A DNA stretch of 64,000 nucleotides, from positions 14,624,783 through 14,688,782 of the forward strand of contig CM053261.1 in assembly GCA_028583405.1 (NCBI GenBank). Direction: 5' to 3'. The notes beneath the pieces are model-generated. The model worked only from the letters and a program-made list of their open reading frames with translations. It was not told where the DNA came from and did no database searches. This document shows, in pieces, positions 1 to 12,635 of this stretch. The first letter of the stretch is position 1; every line of letters starts with the position of its first letter. The position numbers and the translations under genes were made by a program. Source of the stretch: Pogonophryne albipinna. Its lineage: Eukaryota; Chordata; Actinopteri; Perciformes; Artedidraconidae.

Positions 1-1559
1 CAACTGGCAGCTGGTTAGCCTAGCTTAACTTAACTTACCTCAGGATACAGCAGGAAAGAGCTAGCTGGATCTGTCTGAAGGAAACTAAATTCATCAGTTG
101 TTGCACACTTATTCTTACTCTTTGTATTACAACGTGCAAATACTGAAGGGTAAGGATTGTTTTTTTTCTCGTTTATTGTCATGTGCGCGAACATCTCTTG
201 GCTTTGCACAACCTCCCGGGTACGGCAAAACTCAAGGTACTAACTTCCAAGAAACTCTCTATTTATAACCTCCTGTAAAACAAAATAGTTGTGTTGTTTG
301 TTAGTGAATCTAGGGACAGGTAGGAATATTTTAGTTGCCTGTTGTTTCCATGTTTCCAGTCTTTTAAAAGCCCCAGTGCTTTTTGTGCTGCTGTGACTGA
401 AGCAGGAGAACTGTTATATTCACGTTCAGCACAAAGCAATTACGGTGTCAAGGACTTTCAGATTGTTCCGTCCTGGAGCCATGCTGTTCCTGTGCTTAAC
501 TGCTGGTTCTGCTAAACTCCTCAGATAATATTACCAAACCATCAATTACATTACACAGTTATTTTCTGGTACCAGACTGACACCTTAAAACAATATGTTG
601 TCTCATTCTCTCCACCCAAGTCATTTTAAGATTTCTTGTAACTTCTGCTGCTCCTGAAGCTCAAGGACACGGTGTCCTTCCCAGGAGAAGCTTTAGAGGT
701 GACACCTCTCCAGATGGTCTTCCATAATGAAACAGCATTTAATCAACACAGTGCATCAATTTATTTTGAGCTGTAGTAACTAAACTGCAAAATCAAAGTA
801 CACTTCTGCAAGGTCAATGAGAACTTGAAAGCCGTTTCATACAACTGAAGCATCAGGTAAGAGATTTTTTCATGTATACCATTCATGCCATGTTTCCACT
901 TTAAGCTATATGTGATGGATATTTACACTTTCACGTCTCATTTCATTTCACGACACTTCAGGCAGAGATTTGAGCTCTGTACAAGGAGATATTGCCTTTA
1001 TACGTTTTTTTAAATATACTATGTTTCACATGTCATCCTGTAGTCTTGAAGAAAGATTTTTTATTTTATCTTGTTAAGCTACATTACGCCATTGTGCAGA
1101 CATTCAAATATGAGATTTCTAAATGTTCTCTCAAACCATGTCTCATGTCCCCCAACACTTTCTATTCCCTTAAGTCTTCTGAATGATGCCTATGAAGCAA
1201 GACGAGTCTTCCATTGTGCCCCAAATCGGAGTATTGTTAGTTTTGTCTCCTTTAGCTGTTTTGACAAGGACCCTGCTGGATATTGTATCAGAGAGAGAAA
1301 AGGCAGGCGGATTCTTCCACAACAGAACACTTAAAATGATGAATGGTCTAAGTACAGTTAGCTTAAATCATGCCCTCTAATAGGATTGTAATCAACCGAA
1401 AACCTTCCAACCTCATCAGATTACTCTACTGGAAAATAAAATCCTTCGCTATTGATTGTGTTGTTGCCTGAACCAGCTTATTTGGTAGATGACTTGATGA
1501 CTTACCATGGAATCCAAAGTATCTGTGTATTCTTATTTATGCATTTCCCATCTATTTAC
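1..1559. other. Intergenic DNA, nothing recognised
   Basis: AT-rich sequence. Open frames are under 90 codons and overlap each other at 1.0-1.4 kb without splice-site or composition support. I see no gene or clear repeat boundary. Confidence 0.5.
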
Positions 1560-1701
1560 CTTTATTTTTGGATCATTTATTTTGTACATACTTCTGATAA
1601 TTGTGTATATAACTGACTGTTTTGCACCCTGGTTAGACCCTCCTTAATTTCGTTACACTGTGCTTGCATTTTGTAATGACAATAAAGTAATCTAATCTAA
1701 T
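1560..1701 (+). repeat. LINE 3' tail ending in AATCT repeats
   Basis: The stretch contains tttcgttacactgtgcttgc, then tgacaataaag, and ends in tandem AATCTAATCTAAT. This is the typical 3' UTR and short-repeat tail of teleost L2/Rex-like non-LTR retrotransposons. No reverse transcriptase remains upstream. Confidence 0.6.
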
Positions 1702-2439
1702 ATACAATCATGGTCTCCAGAGGAGGAAACCTACTTAACTTGGTGATCCACTGACGTTTTATCTTGTGTCAACACTGGGTCAAAATGTCATCTCATTCAA
1801 TGCTGCTTGGATTTTCTTTTACAATGAGCATTACAGCCTCAGAGAGTGACTAACATGGCTTTAGACTCTTAAGTCTTGTACTCTACTGAAATTAGGACTT
1901 ATAGATAATGCACTTGGAAAAACCTTGTTTGTAGTTCAGTTAACCAAATCCAATTTAACTGAATCTGTAAATGCGATTTCTCTTACTTCTTGGAGATTCT
2001 TCTTTCTTTATGTGACATATTTCTCTGTTTAGTTCCAGTTTGGCAGAGACATGCGTGCACTCTACCAGTCACGGTTTGTAATTCTTCCTCCTTAGTTAAT
2101 GAGCAAACCGTCATTAGTGAGCATGTGTGTCATCAAAAACAGGGAAGTAAACGGAAATGACTCGGGCTCATGATGTCACCACTGCATATCCAATCTACTA
2201 CCTGTTTGACTCATGGCTTCGAATCATGTGTCAGATTTCAGGAATTATAAAGTAGCCAGTATCGTGGCAGGAAGAAACTGATTCCCACAGGAAACGCCAT
2301 TCAGTAAGAAGAACACATTGTAACCTCACAGTATTTGATTCACTCCTCCATGTTTTGCTGAGTTTATTTTGTCTGGCTATACAAAGCATATACTGTTCTT
2401 GAGACATGAAATCATTCAACTACATATACAAATGTTTAA

Positions 2440-3439
2440 AGGTCCCCTATTATACTGTTTTACATCAATATATTATAGGTCTCAGATATAATACAAAACA
2501 TGTCTCTGAAGTGTTTGGCTCCAAATACCAAACAGATCATGCATTGTAGCATCCCATAATCCCCTCTGTTTCAGCCCTGTTTCAAAAGTGCTGATTCTGT
2601 GTCTGTTACTTTAGATCAGGGGTGTCAAACTCAATTTCATCACGGGCCACATTCGCATTATGGTTGCACTCAAAGGGCCGGTTGTAACTTTAAGACTATA
2701 TAAAAATACATAAATATTTAATATATATATAAACTAATGTATTATATTACATTATTGCATTTGCATTTGATTATTATCAGATAGGGTGATAACTTCATAT
2801 TTAACTACGTCTGAAAGCAGAAGTCTAGGGCAAATAATTGCAAGTCTCTTCAGTGAGAATGTCACAAAATGATTTTAAAAGACATTTAGAAGAAAAAAAT
2901 TCAAATCTGAGAAAAAAAGTCAAATTTTAGATGCATTGTGGGACATGCAGTTTATGGGCAACGTGCTTCTGTAAATCGCCATGTAACCGTATTACAAACA
3001 TATTATATTCTTTGCAAGCTCTTGTGGGGCCACATGAAATGAAGTCGCGGGCCGGATTTGGCCCCCGGGCCTTGAGTTTGACACCCCTGCTTTAGATGAA
3101 AATAAGGAGCCTCTCCCAACTCCCCTCTGAGAGATATTTGGTTGAAAAGAACACAATGGTGCTCTAGGAGGAGATTCAGGTGATAAGGTGTGTGTGTGGG
3201 GGGGGGGTTACCTTGGTTGGTTATTGGCTAATGGTTACACAAGCCAAAAAATCGTTATGACATCACAAAGTGGCCAAAATCTGATCAGCTCGTTTTCAGA
3301 CAGGTTTTTGTATAAATGGATCAGGACAAAAAGAGAGAGAATCTTTTCCCCTGAAACTTTCAGAATCTCTTTACACAGAGGTAACACATGTTTATGTAAA
3401 GAATTCATGAAAAAATGGATTTTGCATAATAGGTGACCT
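2440..3439. mobile_element. TTAA-flanked MITE (copy 1), interrupted by a hAT element
   Basis: TTAA at 2436-2439 and 3440-3443 flanks terminal inverted repeats AGGTCCCCTATTAT and ATAATAGGTGACCT. The TTAA target suggests the piggyBac or Kolobok superfamilies. Without the nested insertion it is about 519 bp and non-coding. Two other copies lie at 16277-16663 and 33073-33475. Confidence 0.85.
2617..3089. mobile_element. Non-autonomous hAT element nested in MITE copy 1
   Basis: The ends are CAGGGGTGTCAAACTCAA and TTGAGTTTGACACCCCTG, flanked by perfect 8-bp duplications CTTTAGAT (2609-2616 and 3090-3097). An 8-bp target duplication and CAGGG-type ends are hAT hallmarks. It is 473 bp with no transposase. 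Confidence 0.92.
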
Positions 3440-3443
3440 TTAA

Positions 3444-6400
3444 AGGCACAGTTTTCCTTTTATGGGGAATGTATTTTTTGAGAGGCATAATCAAAGGAAT
3501 GTCTGTGAAAAGATTACGCTCTCACCTATCATTTCATGTCCTCTTGGAGCTGAGTGTTGTCTTTTGTACATCTCTCTGAGTCCTGAAGCAAAGAAAACGA
3601 CAAATCTGTAATTTTCTTCTCAGCTAGCGGATTTCATGCATGAGTGAAAATAGAAACAACACCTCATCACCTTAGTCAGCCAGCCATGGTAAACTCACAT
3701 TTTCTTTACATTTGCACACAAGCCATTAATAATGTCACAAACACTTTTGCAACTCTGGCTTTTAAAATGGTTCCTGGCAGAGTTTCTGGAAGTAAAACAG
3801 AGGCTAATGCTTGTGCCAGAAAACATATTAAGGGTTGTGTAGTAAATCTGATGTGACACTGATGTCTTGCAGCTCTGTAATCACAGGATGTGGACACAAG
3901 ACTTCATGCATGGACAAGAGAGGAAAAACTGTAAAAGTATTGACACTCTTCATCCATCTCTCTTTTCTCTGTTTCTTTTGTCTGATCGCCGGATACACAG
4001 CACATCTGGAACTCTTGAAGTGATGGATTAACAGAGAGTCTCTCATGACTAGACAGCAGAAATAGAAAGGAGATACAAACTGATGTGAGGAAATGTCAGT
4101 CACCTCTGAACCCATTTACTACAGAACTATTTGACCCAGCTTTGTTTGCCATTGTACAAGGTGTACCAGGACACCTTTTAACCTTGCCACATCAGGTCAA
4201 ACTACTCATCTTTCTTCTGCTGCCATGTGGCCCTGGATTATCTTAAAGCCATGGTATACGGAGAGGCTGAAGGATTTTGGTGGTCTAACTAGTAAGACAT
4301 GGAATTACTGGACTTGATTTTAAGTCATTTTCAGCTCGAGTGTATTTAGCTGCTGCTTTACTTCATCCTCAAACATGGAGTGGAAAGTGTTGGAAACTTA
4401 AACAGTTGTTTAGTTATATGTGGCTTGCAAAAGTCAATAAACTGTTCATGTAAAAAGAGAAAGCTGCCCTTAAAAGGAGCACAGATTGTAGATTGCAGAT
4501 TGAAATGAAAGCAACTCAGATCAGGTGATCATCAGCCGACCTTCTTGAAAAGACAACATTTGCTCTGGTGAGTTCAGTTTGAACACCTGCATGTATTTGC
4601 ATCGATGCTACTGCATTACAAGATGAAAACATATCACATAACATTTCCGCCTGTACCAAAGTCTCTTCCTTTTAATCTCATTGATTCTATTACTCACATC
4701 TATGACGCACAGTGGATGTGTACCTATATTTACAACATCTTGGTTTCTGTATTTTGAGTGCTCACAGAAGTACTCACCAAGTTAATTGACGTTAATTACA
4801 CAGTGGGACACTTGAGAGCAAATCCATCATTAATGTCTATAATAACTCTCTGTAAGTCATATCTGCGACCCCTTTCACATTACACAGTCATTTGATCTAG
4901 CGCTAGTATAAACCTTTGGATTAGAGCAGCTTTAAACCATAGTGTTCTGCACAGATAACTCTGAGCCTTATACTTGGCTCTGTTTGCTTTTCTCACACCA
5001 GGGTATTTGTTTTTGCTCATTCGGAGAAGGCTTTTTGTTTAGAAAAGGCTTTGATCAGAGCCATTACACCAAAATGGGATAAAAAAGGAAAGCATGTCCA
5101 CCTCCACTAAAAGCATGACGTTTCTATAGCTATTTTTAACTACTAGTCAGAGAATCAAAGGCTAACCTATCGCCTTTCTCCACTGTCTCCAAGCATTACC
5201 AAATGGTGTCCCCTACCAAGCTAAATAACACATACTTTCATTTTCCACAGTGATACTAAACTGGGCTTTCCTTCTTCTACATTACTTCAACACAACATCA
5301 AAGAATCAAAAGCTTCTGAGAAAAAGAGAGATCCTAATGCAATTTCAGCCAAGAGATGGAGGACATTACTGCTTTAGGAATCTGCGTAAGAACACACACA
5401 AGCTGAAACACCAACAATCTGCACTTCCTAAAGAATATGCTGTACACCCTCCATGTCCCACACACAGCTACTAATCAATACAAGATGTACACATGGATTA
5501 GGTGTACTGTGAGCTGAATGATTTATCCATTTTCTGTTTTTCTGTGACAGAAAAACCTTCCTTATAAAATAATAAATATCTGGGCAGCAACTTGAATCCG
5601 AACGTTTGGATGAAGTTTATCTTCCGTCAGTAAGAATGTGGTGACTGATGGCATTGGAGGGGGTTTTCATCGGTTTCCATCTTGGCAGCGAGTCATACAT
5701 CTGCAAACTGGATCTCCCTCAGGGGTTTGAGTGTATCAGCCAAGACTGTGCAAGCTAATGCGGGAGGTAGAAAGCTGACACATAAAGGTCGTAGATGTCT
5801 TTGTTGGCAAATAAACATATCTGTTTAACTGTATGACTGTTGCAGGTCTCCCTTGAACAAGAGATCAATGATTTCAATGGGATACACCTGGATAAATAAA
5901 GGTTTGAAATGAAATGAAATGAAACTGTTGAAAGAAGAATATTGACAGTTTTCATCATACCGAACCTGCAAAATATATTTATTGGGCACTTTGAGGCAAT
6001 GAAAACAAACACAAAACACAATGTTCTTCAAAAGAATGTCAGCCTTCTTTCAATTCTGGTAGGTACATACTGACATCAGGGAACATTTGTTTTTTGCAAC
6101 CAGATGGATTTCAGTCCAATGTTAATTATCTTCTTGTCTCTATTCTATTTTACCACTGCGCAATTCAAACATTGGGTCTACATTTTGTTTTGTTCTGCAA
6201 AAGTATCCACACATAATTTGTGGTTTTCCAAGAAGAATATTTCCTAGGAGGATCCATTGAAAAGCCATACTTAGCTCATACCATGTGTGTAATTATGGCA
6301 TTAGATTGAACATTCATACAGTAGAAGATTTGCCACAGCTTACAGCTGCATAAAATACATTCTTAACGTCAGTGTGCTGATGCTGTACCCACAAATTACA

Positions 6401-6937
6401 TCGGACTCAGGATGAAAATCTTTCAGGAAAAACTGTTTAATTGTGAGGCCACAGTTTATATACCCACAGTTTCTTTTGCGCCACAAATCAGAAATAAAAT
6501 AAATGGGGTATGTGTAAAAATACAAAAATAAAGTGCATATACTATATATAAATTAATACAGTGACAAAGGAGTGAGCAAATACCTATAAATACACTTTAT
6601 TCCACAATAACTCCAAAACAAAGTCCCCACAACAAACCTTGGTATACTTTATAACCCCTTTAAGTTGTGTCTTATTCTTAACATGTTAGCAAGTGTTTTC
6701 CATGAGGTAACGACTGTTTGTAGGAGTGAATCTGACAAAGGAGGGGTCTAACATCTGGATGGTAACACCCAGCGTTAGCAGTTATGGATGTGTCGGGGCA
6801 GGTTACTGTCTGATTTATGATGGAGTTGTTTGCCCCTCTGTCTTCCTGTTTCGCTCATGGCTTTGGGGGGGTCTGTGGGCAGGTTGTTGAAGATCGGCGC
6901 TGTCACACAGGATCAGAGAATGACACGGCAACAGATG
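3444..6937. other. Intergenic DNA
   Basis: No gene recognised. The only classifiable piece is a short LINE-like tail at about 5863-5924 (cctggataaataaagg followed by GAAAT repeats). Open frames are short and unsupported. Confidence 0.5.
5863..5924 (+). repeat. LINE-like 3' tail with TGAAA repeats
   Basis: The segment cacctggataaataaaggtt followed by tandem TGAAA/GAAAT units resembles 3' ends of teleost L2-like retrotransposons. It is too short to assign firmly. Confidence 0.4.
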
Positions 6938-6994
6938 AGTCATATGCAATCACAAGAGATGGCTTTGGGCCATCTCTTGTGATTGCATATGACT
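6938..6994. repeat. Perfect 26-bp inverted repeat (hairpin)
   Basis: Arms 6938-6963 and 6969-6994 are exact reverse complements separated by a 5-nt loop (tttgg). No transposon ends or target duplication are visible around it. Confidence 0.95.
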
Positions 6995-7111
6995 AATTCT
7001 TTAATGGTGCATTTATAGGCCACCAGATAAAAATGGACGGTATTACGATGTAAAAATAGACCACGAATGAAGGGGGTTGGGTGTAAAGGAGGACGGACAA
7101 CGTAAAGTATA

Positions 7112-7771
7112 AAGCAGAACATCACCACGGCAACCGTCAAGAAGGCACAGCAGAGACTCTACTTCCTGAGAATACTCAGGAATTACCACCTCAGACAGGA
7201 CCTGCTTGTGTCCTTCTACCGCTGCGCCGTGGAGAGCATCCTCACTTACTGCATCTGCGTGTGGTTCCTCAGCTGCACAGCCGCAGAGAGGGGTGCGCTC
7301 CAAAGGGTCATCAATTCGGCCCAGAAGATCATCGGTTGCCCCCTCCCCTCCCTGGAGGTACTGTACAGCTCTCGTTGCATTAAGAAGGCAGTCAAAATCC
7401 TCAAGGACCCACACCACCCGGGTAACGAGCACTTCGTACGGCTGCGCTCAGGCAGGCGCTTCCGTACCATGTCTTCCCGGACAAACAGACTCAAGTTCCG
7501 TTTTTTTCCCAGGGCCATATGTGCACTAAACGCTGCTAATATTTAAATTATATAAGCCTTCCTTGCAATACGAGGGGAATCGTGCAATTTAATTAATTAT
7601 TTATTTATTTATGTACATGTTCCCTATCATGTCTTTTTTAAGTCCCATTTATTGTTTTTATAGTGTCTTGTTGTTTTTATATTGTCTTGTTGTTGCGTGT
7701 TGGCACCTTGAGTTTATTGTAATTTCGTTGTACTTGTACATGACAAATAAAGATCTATCTATCTATATAGA
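7112..7771 (+). pseudogene. 5'-truncated non-LTR retrotransposon (reverse transcriptase C-terminus)
   Basis: In frame from about 7112 to the stop at 7544-7546 it encodes the end of a LINE reverse transcriptase protein. Visible parts are AQQRLYFLRILRNYHLRQDL, SFYRCAVESILTYCICVWF, INSAQKIIG and LRSGRRFRTMSSRTNRLKFR. All are typical of L2/Rex-like fish LINEs. The 3' UTR ends with tgacaaataaag and ATCT repeats. The catalytic core and endonuclease are missing, so the copy is dead on arrival. Confidence 0.88.
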
Positions 7772-10700
7772 GGTGGTCAGGAAAGGGCACAATATAGCAT
7801 ATTGCAACAACACAATTACAAGGACAATTGCTTTTGCTTAGCAGTATTTTTTGTATATAAATAAAGAGATACTTTACTTCGTTCTCCTATGACTTTACTT
7901 TTTCAGGTTCAGCTTCAGGATCATATTATTTATAAGGTAGCTAGGTAGATTTGGTTAGCAGTTAAAATACATGGTATCCATTTAGACACACGTTGTAAAC
8001 AACACAAGCATATCTCACATTGCTATGATTTTTTTTTGCAATTGATTGTTTTTGGCAGGTTATCATTTTAAAATAAAATGAAAACTCTTGTACAAAGGAG
8101 GCAGTAATCATTTAAAAATCTCTTATGTAAAAAGCAAATGTTTCCTGGCTGCTATTCATTCTGTTTGTCACGAAGGGCTGCATCCAAACAAAAGTCAACA
8201 CAGCAAAACCTCACAGTGACAAAACATATCTAGTCATTTTAAAAAATCAACACAATTGATCTTTGAAGTTGTCACTGTAGCATAATTGTAAATTGGACTC
8301 TACCAGAAAAACCCTGTAATCCACTGAATCCCATCTTTTGATCCACCTTGATTCCAGTGTGTACCATCTCTGAGTGTATAACAACATTATGTGCAGTGAT
8401 CCTGGCAGCCATCTGTAGCCGGAGGCATTCATTTCTTTCATTATCACACATATGTGGAAGGTCCGTTGTTTATTCTGTTATACACCAATCAGGGCATTTA
8501 TTCACAAAAAAGTAAAACAAATCCAGCTGATTATGGGCTACAGCTTTAGAGATTTGTATATTTCAGCCGCTTTGTGTATCCTTAGTTGATTACATCTCCT
8601 TCAGGCTGATATCTGTACCCTTTACTGGTTACATCACCAGAGTTTTTATTGTTTTTAAAGACACATCGTCCTTGTTAAAAAAGGACTTTATAGCAATGTA
8701 TGTGCTTGGTGGTTGGACAATGACAGAATAACTGGCTTTGAATCTACAATAGTTGCCACAGAAGCCTCGTAAAAACCATAGTGATGACAAATGAGCTTTT
8801 TCCACTGTGTGACGGCTTTCACTTCCTTTGAATCTATTCCTGTCCCAGACGCTGTCCCACATACTAAACAGCAGGTTTGAAAAACTGCAGGTATACAGGG
8901 ATTCACAGCAGTTCCAGGTCTCCTTCAATCTTTTCTTTGAGTTTCTTAAAAACAGCAGGCAATAAAAACTAAAAAACAACCCAGCAGCGCACTATTGATT
9001 TCTTAAAATACAAGTCAACAAGTATAGATCACATAAAGGCCTTACTTTTCAAAACTCTTTTTGTCATTTCTACTTCAGCTTCAGAACAACACTCAGTTTT
9101 CCAGAAAGTTTCTCTTTTCTAAGTTGCAGGGACACGTTTTCAAACTCTGTGTGACTACGTTTCCCATGTTTGCTCCCCCCTGAATCTGTTGTAAATGAAC
9201 ACTGAAGCTATTTTGCAAATGGCACAGTGCTTTCTTGTTTGCTGAAATGCCTCATTATGGACCTGTGTATATATACATATAAATCAAGCTGTCACTGACA
9301 CCCTGACATTGTAGAAAAGGCAGATTTTCAACACATTTTCTGTCTGAAACCTTCTTGCAATACATTTTTTAATTTATCTTGCTTATTGCATATATGTACA
9401 TGTGTCTTTGAAGGGATTATTCTTTCATAATACTTATTTTATCTTTCTCTACTATTGGTTGAAAGAAGTTTATTTGAGCAAATTTGCTTTCCTGATGTAT
9501 TCAGAGAAAGTTCCATGAATGGTTGTCCCACAAAAGCAGCCTTGTACACACACCCCCGCTCTCATTTTCATCGCAAATGTCAAGGAAAGACCTTATAACA
9601 GATTTGCTTAATCATGCTAAACCTAACAGGAACACAGGTTCTCCCCTCGCCCACAGACGCGTTACCTAACACCACAGCGGTTAATGTCAGCATGTTCTGC
9701 CGGGTTTCAATGAGGGAGATCATTTTGCTTTGCAAACCTGATATCTCAACCAAAGGTTCATCAGGCGTAAGGTGACATGTCCACCACATGGAAAAGTGAA
9801 ATATATATATTTGTTCCTTTACCACAAACACAATGAATGATTAATGAATGAAACTAAAACCTTTTTATTCGATCCATAACCAGAATAAGACACACTGTAC
9901 TGTAGAGCACATATGAAGTCTTCACAGACACATCGCTGTGGACAGTCTTCTTCAGGGACACATTGATCTTGACTGAAGCAGATGATTTGTTTCTGCAGCT
10001 ATGAACTGTTCCAAGGTGTTTTCTGAGTAAATTCCATAGTAGATTTGTACTATTCCATGTGCTATTGCATAAGTACCCTCTATCTCTCTGGACCTTTTTC
10101 TGACAGACTGATGGAGCGTTGTTACTCTTTATTTTTCCTTTCAGGTGGATCAATGTCTCCTTGGCTCTCAAACTTGAGTTGTACTCAAGCAATGTGTTCA
10201 GAGGGTCTAACCTTTGTTCAGCTTTGACAGTGTGATATTCTTCACCTATGCATCCTTTTTTGAGATTTTCAGACACATCATCTAGTCTTTGTGGCAATGA
10301 CACGTTTGGGTGCAAGTAACACCAACTCCCCTTTTGACAATACCAAGTCATCATTTCAGGCCTCTGGTGGCTTGAATAGTATTATTCTTTGAAGTTCTGA
10401 TGTACATTTACTCTCATGGTTTGGTAGCCTGTTTTATAAGAGCAATCCGGTTTAAACTGAGCCCCCCCCCCACTTTCAAACTGCGGCACGTACAACTAAT
10501 CCAGCTAGATTTGCTTCCCTACTATCAAAAACTGATGTTCAAGACAGACGAAAATCAACCTTCAAGCCATTTTTATAGAGGGATAAAACTAACAGCCACT
10601 TGGTGTTGCACTACCTTCAGGGCCTCCGTCATCATTTGCTTCCTCGTCACTAACATTGCCTACCTGCTCTATCACCAACTGCTTTATTTATTTTCTTGGT

Positions 10701-11442
10701 TTTGCTTTCCCTTAAAGCATTTATCTCTTTTATATCTTATATTCAACATCTTATTATGCTGCACAGAATGCGCAATCACACAATTTATTGCACTAGAAGG
10801 AGGCACATAAAAACGAATTAAAGATCCTAAGCTTATACATATATTTATAAAGTAAAGGAGTATGTGGGGATGAGGATTGGTCTCCTGTACATGTACACCC
10901 ATGCGAATAATGGCCCTATAGAAATAATGATTACACCTATTATTCTTTCAATAGTGACGCAGAAGTAGATGATTTTGTATCATTATCCTTTTATACAATC
11001 AGTCTCTCTGGTCAGTGACTCACGGCTGCCATTCCTTTAGCCCCTGACTTTCCATTAGTCTCTTAGCAACGAGGGCTTGATCCCTCAGGATGCATTCAGG
11101 AAACCCCTTATCACATTTTGATGTAGAATTAGAAAACAGGAACCCGGACTGGCAACAGAATCCCTCCTTCTACTCCCTATTGGATTGAGAGCTGGCCGTA
11201 ACATAAATCATCGGATTGTAACATGGTTCTTTAATAAAGCTGCTAAATGGTCACAGCAATAATTTGAGTGTTAACGAGAGGCAACATGGGGACTTTATTT
11301 GTTATTGGATGAGGGAATCTATTTGCATTTTTACTGCTCTCCGTTATTTCAATTTACTGAGAGTGTGAATTGATTATTTTCCGCAGACTCATTACTTTAT
11401 AGGGCAAATCAAATGCTTTGCATGTATTTAATGTGGCACATT
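7772..11442. other. Intergenic DNA with one unexplained minus-strand open frame
   Basis: No gene recognised. A 166-codon minus-strand frame at 9854-10354 is the longest non-repeat frame in the intergenic part and is treated separately. Other frames are short. Confidence 0.45.
9854..10354 (-). CDS. Hypothetical open frame, function unknown
   Basis: A 166-codon frame with balanced composition, several N-x-S/T sites (for example NVS, NSS, NST) and a hydrophobic stretch near the C-terminus (VLYSTVCLILV). I recognise no family. A frame this long can arise by chance in 64 kb, and no splice context or promoter supports it. It may be a remnant of a repeat or a lost gene. Confidence 0.15.
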   Translation of the reverse strand: MMTWYCQKGSWCYLHPNVSLPQRLDDVSENLKKGCIGEEYHTVKAEQRLDPLNTLLEYNSSLRAKETLIHLKGKIKSNNAPSVCQKKVQRDRGYLCNSTWNSTNLLWNLLRKHLGTVHSCRNKSSASVKINVSLKKTVHSDVSVKTSYVLYSTVCLILVMDRIKRF

Positions 11443-11446
11443 TTAA

Positions 11447-12635
11447 CCTGTTAAACCCCAAGCCTGTTTTTCAGGTCTCAGGCTCGAAAATGACATTCCC
11501 AGAACAAATGACCATATCTTCCCTTCTAAAAGAGTTACATTAATAATCTTTTTTCTCAAAGCAAGGTTACATCTGTGAGTTGGATTTAGAAGTGTCAGAA
11601 TCAATATAGATGTTTTTATTTTAAAGTAAATTCAGATTGAACACAGTAAAAAAAATTAAATTATTGTGTCCGTCCAAAAAAAAGAAATTACTTAAAGTGA
11701 AAACCACCCTTGAATGATGGGATGGTAGACCAAAAGCTTTAGGAACATACTATTTTTTTTATGTTGTAGAACAACTACAACATATAATAAGTACCCTGTA
11801 TGAAGATTGATGCAAAACAAGTGACATCTGACCTTTTTAGAGAGATTTAGCAAAAAAAAAAACACTTCTGGGGTCATTTGGGTGGATTTGACCTATCTCT
11901 GGCCCCCCTTGTTCGCTTTTGCTGATTGACATCTCTTTCCAACCGTCAGAGCCAATGGAATCGAGGGCAACTCCCACATACTCCTTATTTGGTAATGTGT
12001 GTGTGTGAGACTGCCGCATAACCAAGACCGGAAGCTGCGATAACTCTTGTGGCTACCCTTAGCAGCTAATTTTTACCCTCTGCTTTTTACATAAAAATGG
12101 AATTATGGATTATAAATTATCACCCAGATACATTATCAACCTATGGATTAACCGATTCAGTCGCGTTTTTTCTCGTTTTAATGCCATTGAACAAGTCTTT
12201 TGATCAGATTGACAGCTACGGTGAGAGGATCTCCCGTAGAAGCTACGTAAAGGTACGTGTTGTGATGTCTGAGTTTGCTTCCCCTGTCGCGAGTTCGGAT
12301 CACTTAGTGATGATATATATACCTAAATAATCTGTGGAACCTCAGCTTTAATCGGATATCTTGTATGTGCAGCTACGATAAGTAATAAGGGTATCTTTTA
12401 TCTTGAGTTCTGTGCCAAAGTGCGTTAGCATTTTTCGCTCAGGGGTCATTTAGATGCTTCTTATGAGACTTGTGTTTTGTTTTGGTGAAAATGGTTTGTA
12501 TCGTCAGTTAGCTGAGATTATTCCCGTTAATCTGGTATAACACATTAATAGGTTCTTAAATATTAAGATCCCCTGAGACACAGTGTCGTGAAAAAAAAAA
12601 AGGACCCGCCGAGGGGGTCCTTGGGGCTTAACAGG
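11447..12635. mobile_element. piggyBac-like non-autonomous element
   Basis: Inverted ends CCTGTTAAACCCCAAG and CTTGGGGCTTAACAGG lie 1.19 kb apart. TTAA precedes the left end, while the right flank reads TTGG, a decayed or doubtful target site. There is no transposase. The superfamily call rests on the TTAA side and the end sequence. Confidence 0.5.

Noticed and set aside
7043..7518. Minus-strand and alternative + frames over 7.0-7.5 kb
   Set aside because: Shadows of the LINE reverse transcriptase fragment, which explains the sequence in one + frame.
8629..9831. Minus-strand frames at 8.6-9.0 and 9.6-9.8 kb as exons of one gene with 9854-10354
   Set aside because: Individual pieces look protein-like, but I could not join them with convincing splice sites and phases or match any family.
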